Source of the DNA: Saprospiraceae bacterium
Lineage (GTDB): Bacteria; Bacteroidota; Bacteroidia; Chitinophagales; Saprospiraceae
Length of the DNA stretch: 53,239 nucleotides
Direction: 5' to 3'
Assembly: GCA_020846655.1 (NCBI GenBank)
Contig: JADLDL010000050.1
Location: 1 to 53,239 of the forward strand
The translations under genes and the position numbers were made by a program. Under the pieces are notes generated by a model, which was not told where the DNA came from, ran no database searches, and was given only the letters and a program-made list of their open reading frames with translations. Shown here one piece after another: positions 33,767 to 43,300 of the stretch (positions are counted from its first letter, which is position 1; every line of letters begins with the position of its first letter).

Positions 33767-35488
33767 CTACGCGAGTTTTTTGCGGACCAAGCGCCATATC
33801 ATCCAAATCAAAAGCAAGAGCACAATAGCCAGCAACACCACCGACGCGATCGTCCAGCAGCAACAATTGGAGCCCGACACGGCCGGCGGGCAGGTACCCC
33901 CGCAGGCAAACCCGGCTTCCGGGCAAAGTTCGCGGCTATCGAGCGGGTAATTGTTGGTGCATTTGTCGTTGGCATAGGTAAATTTTACGCAAAGGCGCAG
34001 GGCCTTGCCGGCCACCAGGGATTGTACGCCGGCCCAGTTGGTTTCCACCCAAAAGTTGGTGTTGACACATACCTCCGCTTCGGTTTTTTTGGCGGCCGGG
34101 TCCAATGGATACGGCACAGCATCCAGGTAGGTGTCCCACTGGTACTCCCAGCTGTGTGTCGGGCCGGTCGTCGGGGGGGCCGGCAGCGACAGGATTTCGC
34201 TGTTGCCCGAAAAACTGGGTTCGCTCAGCAAGCCGGACTGGTCGGTGAGGCGAAACGTGAAATCGCTTTCGTGCATGTAGCCTTCGTTGCAGACTTCCAT
34301 TTTGATCGTCACCTGGTACCGGTCGTTTCCTTTGGGGCAAATTTGGCGGATCGTCAGGCCATTGGGGTCGATGCTGGCCACCATTTCCACGTCCAGCGTA
34401 TCGACGCCCCGGATGTAGAGCGGCGGGTCGTTGGAAATTTGAAATTCGGGCCCTTCCACGCTGGAAAAATGCGAGTGGACCTGGGTCATAAATTGTTGAG
34501 CCAATACGTCGCTGAGGTCCGAATCCTTGTTGAAGCGGGGCTGGCTGCCCACGGACACGGCCAGGTAGCGGCTGATGGGGAGCATCGTATCCTGGCCTAC
34601 GATCCATCTGGGGTTCCAGATGGAGTGCAGGATCGGGAAAAAGCGAAATTCGGAAAACGAATTGGGTATGTTGCTACGGGTATCGTTGCTGACCGGGATT
34701 TCAAAATAATTCTGGTAGGGCCGCAAGTCCTGGACAAAATCCGGCAGATAGGCGGTGCCCAGGGCACTCACATCTGGCATAGTTGCCGGCGGCGTGACCG
34801 CGGCGACGTAGTTGGGCAGGTTGATGGAAAAATTGCTGAGGTCGTGCAGGGTTTCGGCGTGGTAGCTGGTCTCGTTGCGGAAACGCATGCTGTTGAAAAA
34901 GAAGAACACGCGGTTGATTTGGGCGTCGCCTTTGGGGGCCGACACCACAAAAGCGGTCGGGTACTTGGGCCGGTTTCGTTCGCTGTTCAGCACGTCCATC
35001 GACTGGTTGGGGCCGATCCGGTAGTTGAAGCCGCTGCCCGGGACGAAATCGTTCCCAAATTTATCACCGGTGCCGGTGATGGCGATTTTCCGGTGCGGGC
35101 GCGGCGGCGGCGAGGTATTGCTTTTCTTTTCGGTGAGCAACACTTCGGGGTCGTAACTGGCGGCCACCGGCGGGTAGCTGTAGTTCTGGCTGTGGGTCAG
35201 CAGGTCGTCGGCCGGTTCGAGGTTGGGCGAGAAGGCGCGAAAATTCCCGTCGCCGAAAATCCAGAACGCCGAATAGCGGGGCGTCACGCCGGGGTGTGTC
35301 TCCAAACCGGCATTGACGTCTTCCAGGTGAAAATACACGGCATTGCCCGTAGAGCTCACGACGGTGGTCTGGTTGGCGCAGGCGGTTTCGGATTCTGAAT
35401 TAATATTTAGACAAGGCTGAGCGAAAGAGGCGGGTACGATGAGCAAGCACAACAGGATTATTCCAAAAATTTGGCTAGACGCTTTCAT
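33767..35488 (-). CDS. Exported, C-terminally membrane-anchored protein of unknown function
   Basis: The ATG at 35488 gives a 573-residue protein with signal peptide MKASSQIFGIILLCLLIVPA. An alternative ATG at 35557 would precede it by 23 residues. The mature part is beta-rich with several Cys residues (QPCLNIN, ETACAN, ELCPEAGFACGGTCPP). It includes the stretch AFWIFGDGNFRAFSPN near residue 70, which has a PKD-like look. The C-terminus has a membrane helix (WTIASVVLLAIVLLLLIWMI) and a basic tail RLVRKKLA. It is 27 bp upstream of the CHAT gene, so the two are likely co-expressed. I cannot assign a family. It could present a sensor domain to the periplasm or to the surface. Confidence 0.65.
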   Translation of the reverse strand: MKASSQIFGIILLCLLIVPASFAQPCLNINSESETACANQTTVVSSTGNAVYFHLEDVNAGLETHPGVTPRYSAFWIFGDGNFRAFSPNLEPADDLLTHSQNYSYPPVAASYDPEVLLTEKKSNTSPPPRPHRKIAITGTGDKFGNDFVPGSGFNYRIGPNQSMDVLNSERNRPKYPTAFVVSAPKGDAQINRVFFFFNSMRFRNETSYHAETLHDLSNFSINLPNYVAAVTPPATMPDVSALGTAYLPDFVQDLRPYQNYFEIPVSNDTRSNIPNSFSEFRFFPILHSIWNPRWIVGQDTMLPISRYLAVSVGSQPRFNKDSDLSDVLAQQFMTQVHSHFSSVEGPEFQISNDPPLYIRGVDTLDVEMVASIDPNGLTIRQICPKGNDRYQVTIKMEVCNEGYMHESDFTFRLTDQSGLLSEPSFSGNSEILSLPAPPTTGPTHSWEYQWDTYLDAVPYPLDPAAKKTEAEVCVNTNFWVETNWAGVQSLVAGKALRLCVKFTYANDKCTNNYPLDSRELCPEAGFACGGTCPPAVSGSNCCCWTIASVVLLAIVLLLLIWMIWRLVRKKLA

Positions 35489-35693
35489 AGGTTGGTATTT
35501 TTTTGGACAGATGACAAATATGAATGTATTAAAATCAAAATTTGTTAACAACTTCAAAAAAAATATTTTTTCAGAATTTCTGTTTGTTCTCCGTTTACAT
35601 CTTGGGCACTTCGGGCATTAAAGAGTAGAACGCGCCAATTTTAATCCACCCCCGAAGCCTGAACCATCTTGCACATTACACATTCAGGTAACT
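35489..35693. promoter_or_regulatory. Divergent control region between exported protein and ECF sigma genes
   Basis: This 205-bp AT-rich interval separates the CHAT-block genes from the sigma factor gene. On the minus strand CATATTTG (35522-35515) is close to the TAnnTTTG -7 element, about 27 bases before the ATG at 35488. No equally good element was seen for the plus strand. The arrangement suggests that the ECF factor may act here, but no ECF-type motif can be named. Confidence 0.3.
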
Positions 35694-36251
35694 ATGAAAT
35701 CAGCTTGGGATGACCTTGACCATCTAAAGCAGCATCTGGAGCGCGCTTTGGACGACCTGTACCAATGCTACCGGCCGGCCTTTTTGCGCTGGCTACAGGC
35801 AGAATACCCTAACCTCGACCACCATGACCGCCTGGATATTTTTCAGGACACGGTGATCGTGGTTTGGAACAACGTCCGCTCGGAACGGCTTTCCGAGCTG
35901 CGCTCCACGCTATGGACCTATGTCTGTGGCATTGGAAAATTATTGGCAATGTCCAAACGGCGCAAACAGGGCCGGGTCTCCTATGTGGAGGATATGACCG
36001 AGTACCTGAAAGGAATGGACTCCTTCAGCGAACTCGAATTTATGACCCGGGACGAACTGGATCTGATTTGGAAGTACATCGACCAACTGGACGAGCCCTA
36101 TTGCAGTGTATTGACCTTAACTTTTAAATACGACCTGTCGAGCGCAGAAATTGCAGAACTGATGAACGCTGCTTCTGCTGCCGTCGTGCGGGTCCAACGT
36201 AATCGCGGCATGAACCAACTTCGACAATTAGTAAAAACCCAGCAAATCTGA
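35694..36251 (+). CDS. ECF-type RNA polymerase sigma factor
   Basis: The 185-residue protein has a sigma-2-like N-terminal region (about 17-95: YQCYRPAFLRWLQAEYP, DIFQDTVIVVWNNV, LWTYVCGIGKLL). A helix-turn-helix sigma-4 region follows (about 125-180: LDEPYCSVLTLTFKYDLSSA, EIAELMNAASAAVVRVQRNR). The start MKSAWDDLDHLKQ follows an AT-rich control region. It ends 5 bp before the anti-sigma-like gene, so the pair is an operon. ECF factors are held by membrane anti-sigma factors and released upon an envelope signal. Likely targets include the divergent CHAT block; this is inference from position. Confidence 0.9.
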   Translation: MKSAWDDLDHLKQHLERALDDLYQCYRPAFLRWLQAEYPNLDHHDRLDIFQDTVIVVWNNVRSERLSELRSTLWTYVCGIGKLLAMSKRRKQGRVSYVEDMTEYLKGMDSFSELEFMTRDELDLIWKYIDQLDEPYCSVLTLTFKYDLSSAEIAELMNAASAAVVRVQRNRGMNQLRQLVKTQQI

Positions 36252-36256
36252 TCGTT

Positions 36257-37153
36257 ATGAAAAATCGAGCGGAACAACTTATCGATCTGTACTTTTTCCG
36301 AAAATTATCGCCGGAAGAAGAGCACGAATTGAAGTCCATGCTGGAAACAGATATGACCCTGGCCCAGGATTTTACCCTCCAACTCCAACTCAGCCAACAG
36401 GCTGCTGCTGCCGGCCGCTTCCACCCCCTCAAACAACGCCTGCAACAACTGGAACAACAACTCCCCCCGGAAAACCCACACCAGCCCAACAGGTTGCCCG
36501 TAGCAGGGATCGCCGCCACCGCCCTGCTCCTGATCTTGCTGCTCGGCCTCGCCTACTGGTATTTCAGCACGCCCCCGGTACCGGCGCCCCCTCCACCACC
36601 AGCCCCGGCAAACCAGCTTGCGCCACCGCCGCAGCCGCCGGCCCCGGCCCAGGAACAAGCCTCCCCTACCCCGGCCCCAGCCCCCCAAGTACCCAAGGCT
36701 CCGGTGCCCGCCCTCGATGTCGACACGGTCATGCAACGCTACTTCAGGCATTTCCCCAACAAAGTGACCGTTGCGGTAGCCGGCGTCGAAGATTCCATCC
36801 CCGGCGCTATTCAGGCGGCTTTCCGAGACTACGACAACCGAAACTACCGCGCCGCAGCCTCCAAATTGGGCTCTATTGTCCAATTTTATCCCACACAGTC
36901 GGTGTACCAGTTTTACTACGGCGTCGCCCTGATCGGCGACAAACAATACCAAAAAGCCATCGCCCCCCTGCGCTCCGTCAGCCGGCAAGAAGGCGAATAC
37001 CGGGCGCCAGCCTTGTACTACCTGGCCCTGGCCTATGCCGGTACCCAGCAATACGGCCTGTCCAGGAAAACCCTCAACGCCTACCTGAACGACGAATACG
37101 GCATCACCTACCGCAAAAACGCCGAACAACTGTTGGTGGAATTGCCCCGGTGA
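36257..37153 (+). CDS. Membrane anti-sigma-like protein with periplasmic TPR-like domain
   Basis: The 298-residue protein starts with an anti-sigma-type cytoplasmic segment (LIDLYFFRKLSPEEEHELKS, residues 8-27, then DMTLAQDFTLQLQL). It has one membrane helix at about 82-103 (VAGIAATALLLILLLGLAYW) and a Pro-rich linker at 105-151. The periplasmic part (160-298) shows TPR-like helices (YQFYYGVALIGDKQYQKAIA, ALYYLALAYAGTQQYG). The layout fits a regulator that senses outside the membrane and holds the sigma factor inside. No classical zinc-binding HxxxCxxC motif is visible. It lies immediately behind the sigma gene, supporting a partnership. Confidence 0.75.
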   Translation: MKNRAEQLIDLYFFRKLSPEEEHELKSMLETDMTLAQDFTLQLQLSQQAAAAGRFHPLKQRLQQLEQQLPPENPHQPNRLPVAGIAATALLLILLLGLAYWYFSTPPVPAPPPPPAPANQLAPPPQPPAPAQEQASPTPAPAPQVPKAPVPALDVDTVMQRYFRHFPNKVTVAVAGVEDSIPGAIQAAFRDYDNRNYRAAASKLGSIVQFYPTQSVYQFYYGVALIGDKQYQKAIAPLRSVSRQEGEYRAPALYYLALAYAGTQQYGLSRKTLNAYLNDEYGITYRKNAEQLLVELPR

Positions 37154-37699
37154 TATTGGGATATTGGGATATTGGATATTGGATATTCAACGCCGTGTTT
37201 GGTTTTTTACAAGCGCCAAATGGCGGAGCCCAAAAGTCCAGTTCAACGCAGCAAAAAGCACCTGTGTGCAGGTCGTATAGCAGTTCCCTCGCTGCGCTCG
37301 GGATGGCAACGCGGGTATTGAAAACTATTGGTTTTCATCAGTTTTTTCGCTGCGCTCAAAATTATTCCTGTGCAGGCAGGATTTTCGAGCGAAGCGGGAA
37401 ATCTGGATAACAATGTAGCAACCAGGCAGTTCTCATCCCGAGCGCAGCGAGGGAACTGAGCCCTTTGAAAATACGCAAAAAACTACCCGGAAACCTTCGG
37501 CTTGCGTTCCTGTTGGACGCAGTTGCCCTGCCCAAGCCTCCCCTTGAAATATGCCTGGAAAACCCACTAAACCCGGCGCCTTCAGTGGGTTTGGTGAATA
37601 GCCACCCTCCTCTCCGGCAGGCCCGCTCAACCTTTTACATTTTACATTTTACATTTTGACTTAATCTCGCGCCTCCCTTTAACCCAACCAACCTAACCT
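37154..37699. repeat. Repeat-rich intergenic interval with inverted repeats
   Basis: No gene is supported here. It starts with GATATTGG-type short tandem repeats (37153-37190). A perfect 25-bp inverted repeat pairs 37281-37305 with 37434-37458 (core TCCCTCGCTGCGCTCGGGA), and weaker arms of the same type lie between. AAACCCACT (37560-37568) pairs with AGTGGGTTT (37584-37592). A TTTTACATTTTACATTTTAC stretch (37633-37660) resembles the repeat at the right window edge. Confidence 0.7.
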
Positions 37700-39142
37700 A
37701 TGACACCGACCAACCAACCCTTGGCCCTAATCCTCTATTTGCTGGTATCGGGCAATTGCCTGTTTGCCCAAGCCCACGACATCCCGCTCCGAACCGAGGC
37801 CCAATTGAAAATGTTTTACCAGCAGCGCGAGCCCCAAGCCTCTTCTGCCGTACAAAACCGCCTCAATACGCTCCGCGCCCGCATCGCTGCCCAAAAACAG
37901 TCCTACACCGTGGGTTTTACCGGCGCCTCCAGCCGAAGCCTGGATCTATTGACCGGCGACATGGAGTCCATTCCCGACCAGGATGCCACCCGCATCAAAA
38001 CCCGGATGAGCAGCCGGCCCGGCGAAAGCGAGCACCCCGGCTCCCTACCGCCCCGCTGGGATTCCCGAACCAAAGGCTGGGTATCGCCGGTCAGAGACCA
38101 GGGCCACTGCAGCAGTGCCTGGGTATTTGCTGCTGTAGCCATGTACGAAAGCAGTTTTCGCAAGCGCAACAGCGCCGGCCTGGATGCCGCCGAGCAACAC
38201 GCCCTGAGCTGTTCGGGCGGCGGCGATGGCAGCGGCGGACTTGCCTACAAGGTGTTTCAATGGATGGTGGAAAACGATCAAAACCTGAAACAGGAAAGCG
38301 AGTTGGCCTACACCGAAGCGCCCACCGCCTGCCCGGACAGCAACACGACCGCGCCGTACTTCGCCGAATCCTGGACCGTGTTGCGGCCCGACGGCGACAT
38401 CACCCAAATCGCCAGTGTGCCACTCCTGAAACAGGGCATCCTGCGCTATGGCGCCGTGAGTGTCAGCCTGCTCGCTACGGAAGAGTGGGTTGATTACACC
38501 GGCGGCATCCTGGATGGCTTGCCCAGCACGCCCGGCCGGCCCCGCACCAACCACGCCGTGCTCCTCATCGGTTGGGACGACGACAAGCAGGCTTTCCTCG
38601 TAAAAAACTCTTGGGGGACCGATTGGGGCCTCGACGGCTTCTGTTGGGTCAAGTACCAACACTACAACATTGGCTGCCGCGCCGCCGTCGTGCTGGCCCA
38701 ACAACTGGAGCATTGCATTGCCTTCAACCCCAACAACATCAGCCTCACCCCCGACTACCGGCTGACAGACGGCGATCTAAGTCTTTTTGCCCTGCCCAAC
38801 CGGAAAGAAGCCGAAAAAACCATGGCGCTGATCAAAAAATATGGCCTGAACCGCAGCTGTGCCGTCGGGCTGCCCAATCCCTCTTTTTCCTATTGCCTGG
38901 TGACCCACAAGAGCCCGCAAGGCCCGGCTGCTGAAGAAGATTGCCAGGCCTTTGATCCGGCTGCGTTGCGCCTCGAAAAAGTCGGCGGCCGGTATGCATT
39001 GCTGTACGGCAACGAAAGGGTCGTTCCGTTTGAAACCCGCAAAGAGGCGGTATTGGCCCTCGGTATCATCCGGAAATACGGCTTCCGGTTCCAGTGTTTT
39101 GTGGGCCGGCCGGCGCCGTCGTTCCTCTACCTGCGCCAATAA
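37700..39142 (+). CDS. Papain-like (C1A) pseudoprotease with two C-terminal repeat modules
   Basis: The 480-residue protein has a signal peptide (MTPTNQPLALILYLLVSGNC, then LFAQ) and a C1A peptidase domain at about 115-335. The active-site region reads PVRDQGHCSSAWVFAAVAMY, where papains have CGSCW. Gln134, His285 (TNHAVLLIGWDDD) and Asn303 (VKNSWGTDWG) are kept, but the catalytic Cys position (140) is Ala, encoded by GCC. It is thus predicted inactive as a Cys protease. Two related modules follow (about 350-409 and 416-478), each ending KYGxxxxCxVGxPxPSFxYx, a type I recall as a small extracellular domain with unknown ligand. It may bind peptides rather than cut them, or act as an inhibitor. 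No T9SS signal is evident. Confidence 0.85.
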   Translation: MTPTNQPLALILYLLVSGNCLFAQAHDIPLRTEAQLKMFYQQREPQASSAVQNRLNTLRARIAAQKQSYTVGFTGASSRSLDLLTGDMESIPDQDATRIKTRMSSRPGESEHPGSLPPRWDSRTKGWVSPVRDQGHCSSAWVFAAVAMYESSFRKRNSAGLDAAEQHALSCSGGGDGSGGLAYKVFQWMVENDQNLKQESELAYTEAPTACPDSNTTAPYFAESWTVLRPDGDITQIASVPLLKQGILRYGAVSVSLLATEEWVDYTGGILDGLPSTPGRPRTNHAVLLIGWDDDKQAFLVKNSWGTDWGLDGFCWVKYQHYNIGCRAAVVLAQQLEHCIAFNPNNISLTPDYRLTDGDLSLFALPNRKEAEKTMALIKKYGLNRSCAVGLPNPSFSYCLVTHKSPQGPAAEEDCQAFDPAALRLEKVGGRYALLYGNERVVPFETRKEAVLALGIIRKYGFRFQCFVGRPAPSFLYLRQ

Positions 39143-39264
39143 AAACGCCGTGTCCGCTGCAGCAGCCTTCTGGGGCGAGGAGCTACTGAGCGGACAACGG
39201 GGGATTTGGTTTTACGGGTCTACAGGGGTTTGGTCAAGTGGGGGTACCAGGTTGAATGGGGGCT

Positions 39265-39311
39265 GGCAATTGGGGTTTTAGGCAATTGGGGTTTTAGGCA
39301 ATTGGGGTTGG
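39265..39311. repeat. 16-bp tandem repeat
   Basis: GGCAATTGGGGTTTTA is repeated at 39265-39280 and 39281-39296, with a partial third copy to 39311. The G-rich surroundings (39143-39465) contain no gene that I can support. Confidence 0.7.
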
Positions 39312-39465
39312 TTCCCTGGGATTCGGCACTACACTGGTTGTACTGGGGTTGGTCAAGGGGCTTGGTTTTGGGGGTATTACCAGGCTTGGGGTCCTATTCC
39401 TTTGTTCGTTTTCTTTTGGATCATTGTACAGTATTATTAGCCGCAATTTCTAGCGCTTACATACA

Positions 39466-39493
39466 TTAATGCCACTGGGCCCAGTGGCGTTAA
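39466..39493. repeat. 28-bp near-perfect palindrome
   Basis: The sequence around GCCACTGGGCCCAGTGGC is palindromic over 28 bases with one mismatch pair (T against G). It has no clear T-tract, though A-rich DNA follows. It could be a protein-binding site or a weak terminator upstream of the methyltransferase gene. Confidence 0.6.
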
Positions 39494-39575
39494 CAGGCGG
39501 AGCAAAAAAGTTTAAAAAAAATAGCGGCCGTTCGGAGCGCGTGTATTGCCCAGGTTTTTCAGGAGCACTTATCCA

Positions 39576-40172
39576 ATGATTTTCAAACACTTACAAGCCG
39601 GCCTTGCCGTAGACGACCCTGCCTTCGACGCGATGTACAGCCGGCGGATGCGGCAAGTTGCGGCGTTTCATTTTACACCGGTCGCCGTGGCCAAAGTGGC
39701 GGCGCAGTACCTGGCAGACCGGCCGGGCGCCCGGGTGCTGGACATTGGTTCGGGCGCCGGGAAGTTTTGTATGATCGGCGCAGCCTGCACGCAGGGGCTG
39801 TTTGTGGGCGTGGAACAACGCCTGAGCCTGCACCGGCTTGCCGAACGCCTGAGCCTGCACTATGCCCTGCCGAATGTCCGCTTTATCCGCTCCAACATCA
39901 CGGAGGTCGACTTTCAGGCCTTCGATGCGGTGTATTTTTTCAATGCTTTTCAGGAAAATGTGATCCAATCCAGCCCAATCGACCGCTCGGTGCCGCTGGA
40001 CAAACCGCTGTACCGGCTCTACTCCGAATACGTGCGGGGCCAATTGGCGGCCATGCCCTCCGGCACCCGCCTGGCCACCTATTTCAGTTACGGCGACGAG
40101 GTGCCGGAAACTTTCCGGGTGCTGGAGACCGATTTTGATGGCAAACTGAAATTGTGGGAAAAACGGGGCTGA
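39576..40172 (+). CDS. SAM-dependent methyltransferase
   Basis: I choose the ATG at 39576 (MIFKHLQAGLAVDDP) over an upstream in-frame ATG at 39546. The 198-residue protein has a class I methyltransferase fold. Motif I is RVLDIGSGAGKFCMIGA (about 54-70), followed by LFVGVEQR (acidic residue binding the SAM ribose) and FDAVYFFNAFQEN at the motif IV position. The substrate cannot be told; there is no NPPY-type motif for DNA or N5-glutamine methylation. It stands alone between the pseudoprotease and the hybrid sensor gene, in the same orientation. No signal peptide is present, so it acts in the cytoplasm. Confidence 0.85.
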   Translation: MIFKHLQAGLAVDDPAFDAMYSRRMRQVAAFHFTPVAVAKVAAQYLADRPGARVLDIGSGAGKFCMIGAACTQGLFVGVEQRLSLHRLAERLSLHYALPNVRFIRSNITEVDFQAFDAVYFFNAFQENVIQSSPIDRSVPLDKPLYRLYSEYVRGQLAAMPSGTRLATYFSYGDEVPETFRVLETDFDGKLKLWEKRG

Positions 40173-40308
40173 GGCTGCTCCAGATGAAAAAAACTCCTGG
40201 TGGCGGAAGGCTATTTGCCGGCATTTTATACCATTCGTCGGGGCTCCTTTTTCAGACAGCGGAAAAAAACATATCCTTGCACGGCGCACTGCCCCAAAAC
40301 AGCCCTTT

Positions 40309-40316
40309 TACGTTTG
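40309..40316 (+). promoter_or_regulatory. Candidate -7 element upstream of hybrid sensor gene
   Basis: TACGTTTG matches TAnnTTTG and lies 22 bases before the ATG at 40339. No good -33 TTTG is seen at the usual distance, so the call is weak. Confidence 0.3.
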
Positions 40317-40338
40317 GGGCAGCAACACCCAATCTGCC

Positions 40339-43300
40339 ATGGTGCCTACTTTTCGAATTCTATCCGGCTTTTTCCTCCTGTTTGCAGGCGTGCTGCCGCT
40401 CTCCGCGCAACACGAGTTCTACAATTCCCAAACCTTTGGAAAAAACATCGGTTTTAGTGCCCGGGCCAACAGCATCGCCGAAGACAACGAAGGCATATAC
40501 TGGGTAGGCACCGAAAACGGCCTGTATCGCTTCGATGGCGCCTACGCCCGGCAAGTGTCCAAAAGACCGGATCAAAACGAGGGCTTCAGCATCATTCAAG
40601 ACCTGGACTTCGACGCGGCGACCAATAGCCTATGGATTTGCAGCAGCAGCGGTTTTTGCCGGTATGACCTGACAACCAAACAAGTCGAGGATTTTAACCC
40701 CGCAGATTTTTTCCCAAAAGGTGAAATTACCCAGCGCAACAAACTTGCTTACCAAGACCGTCAGGGCGAGTGGTGGGGTGATCTCAATGTGAATGGCCTG
40801 GCTCACTATATACCCCAACGCAAACAAGCCGAGCAGTTTGTAGTCCCCGAAGCGCTGTTGAAGGGCAGAAATGTGGCCAACCTGGCCAACACCATCCTTT
40901 CGGTGGAGCAGGACAGCCAGCATGATTCCATCCTTTGGGCGGGCACCCGCGCCGGACTAATCCGGGTCAACAAAGTGACCAAATCCATCCAGTACTTTTA
41001 TTTTGAACACCCCAACACCGCGCAAGCCGCTGATGCCAATGCCATGCAGCGCCTATTATCGCACCAAAACGGGCGCTTGTACATCGGCACCTGGAACGGC
41101 GGGCTGCTCGAATTCGACCCGGCGACGCAGCGTTTCCGGCAGTTTTTCCCCAACCTGAGCGGGTACGAGCCGCACACCACGGCAAACTTGGTGCACACCC
41201 TGTTCCTGGCCGGTCCGGAGGCCTTATGGGCCGGCACCGGCGTCGGCATTTGCCGGTTCGACCTGCGCGAACCCGGATTTTCGCAGGTTAAAAAAGGCAA
41301 ACCATTGAACTACCGGGACAAAAAGGGCAACTATTGGGGATTTTACGACGGGCTGGTGTTGTATGAACGCTTGCGCAACCAAAACCCGCGGATACCCTTC
41401 CCCGAAGCACAGGAATTTCGAATGGACTTGGCCACTAAAAAGGTGTATTGCAAAAATTTCAGCACGCCAGGGATTTGGGAATTCAACACAATCGACAACA
41501 GCCTCCGCGGCCTGCCCTTGCCGGGAACCGGCAGCAAAGCGACCAATGGTTCTGTACTGGAATTGACCGCTATGGGCCTGTTGACCAACGATATGGAGCG
41601 GTTGTACCTGTTGCCGAAAGGAGAAAGCCGGTTTGTTCCCTTATTCACCGCGCCTGCCGATGCCGGTTGGTTGTCATCCGTGGCCCTGCCCGATGGCGGC
41701 GCCCTGATCTGTGGAGAGCAGGGCTACCTGATCCATTTCAAACCGGGCAACAGGACGCCTGCGCTGTATCCACCTGACCTGGTGAGCGGCGGGAACCCTG
41801 ATTTGAAGAACGGTATTTGGGTGACGTCTGTTGACCAATGGGGCCGCGCCTGGGTCCGCGCTTCCGGCGGTTTTCTGCTCTTTGATTCGAAAAACGGGCA
41901 ATTTTTGCGCTTTCCGTATAAGGAAATGCCGGACAAAATCTTTCCGGATATCCGGGCCTTGTGTCCCGACAATCAGGGGCGCATGTGGTGCGCCGGGCCG
42001 AGCGAACTGGGCTATCTGGATCAAGCCCACCCGGAACGAGGCATCGTGCAGCGTTACAAAGCAGCCGGCGGTTTAGACTTTACAGATATTGGCTACCTTC
42101 AAATCAGCCCGGACGGGAATATATGGGTAAGTTGTTGGAATGGCTTAATTCGGTTTACGCCAGCATCCGGATCCCACCGCATTTACAGACCCCGGACCCG
42201 GACGCATAGTTTTTTGCCCGATGGCAATCTACTCGCATGTTATTGGGACGGGTTCTTCATCACACACCCCGACTCACTCCTCAGCGACACTACCCCACCC
42301 CGCCCCTACGCCACCTGGTTCAAAGTACTCGACAAGGAAAAAACCCTTTTGGGTAGCCTGTTTGCTCCGGATGAAATTCGGCTCTCGCCACAGGAAAACT
42401 TTATCTCGATCGGCTTTTCAGCCCTGGGCTTTCTCCTCCCAAGTAAGTACCAGTTTGCTTACCAACTCGTGGGCGTCAACGACGACTGGGTCAATGCCGA
42501 TGCCGACAACCTCGTGGCGGCCTACACCGCCCTCCCTGGCGGCGACTATGTGTTCCGGTTGAAAGTCCGCAACGCCACCGGCCACTGGACCCAACAACCC
42601 TACGAACTGCGCATCCACATCGCCACCCCCTGGTACCGGAGCTGGCTGGCCTGGCTGGCCTACGCCGGCCTGACCATTTGGGCAGCCTGGCGCTGGCTGC
42701 GCGCCCGCGAGCGGCAGTTGATCGTGCAACAACGGCTCCAGGAAGAACAACGCGAAGCCGGGCGGCTCAAAGAACTGGACCACTTCAAAAACCGCTTTTT
42801 TACCAATATTACCCACGAGTTTCGCACCCCGCTGACGGTCATCCTGGGCGTTGCGGCCGATCTGGAATCGGAAACCAGGGCCCAACAGACATTGCCCGGG
42901 CTGCAAACCAAAGTGGAGGGCTCCCTGCCGCTGATCCGCCGCAACGGCCAGCGCCTGCTCGAACTGGTCAACCAAATGCTCGCCCTCTCGCGCATCGATG
43001 CCGGGGCTTTGCCCGTTCAACTGCTGCGCAACGACGTGATGCCCACCCTGCGCATCCTCGTGGAGGCTTTTCATTCGTATGCCGTGTCGCAAAAAATCGG
43101 GCTGCAATTCCACGCCGATCCGGAGCATTTTGAGATGGATTTCGACCCCGAACTACTGCAACGCCTGCTGAGCAACCTCATCGCCAATGCCTTAAAATTC
43201 ACGGAAGAGTACGGCAATGTGCTGGTCAGCGCCAAACCCATTCGGGAACAGGAGGGCAGCGAGTGGCTGCAACTGGAAGTCCGCGACAGCGGCATCGGCA

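Noticed and set aside
37150-37410. 86-codon frame after the anti-sigma-like gene
   Set aside because: It translates GATATTGG microsatellite and inverted-repeat DNA; no protein-like features.
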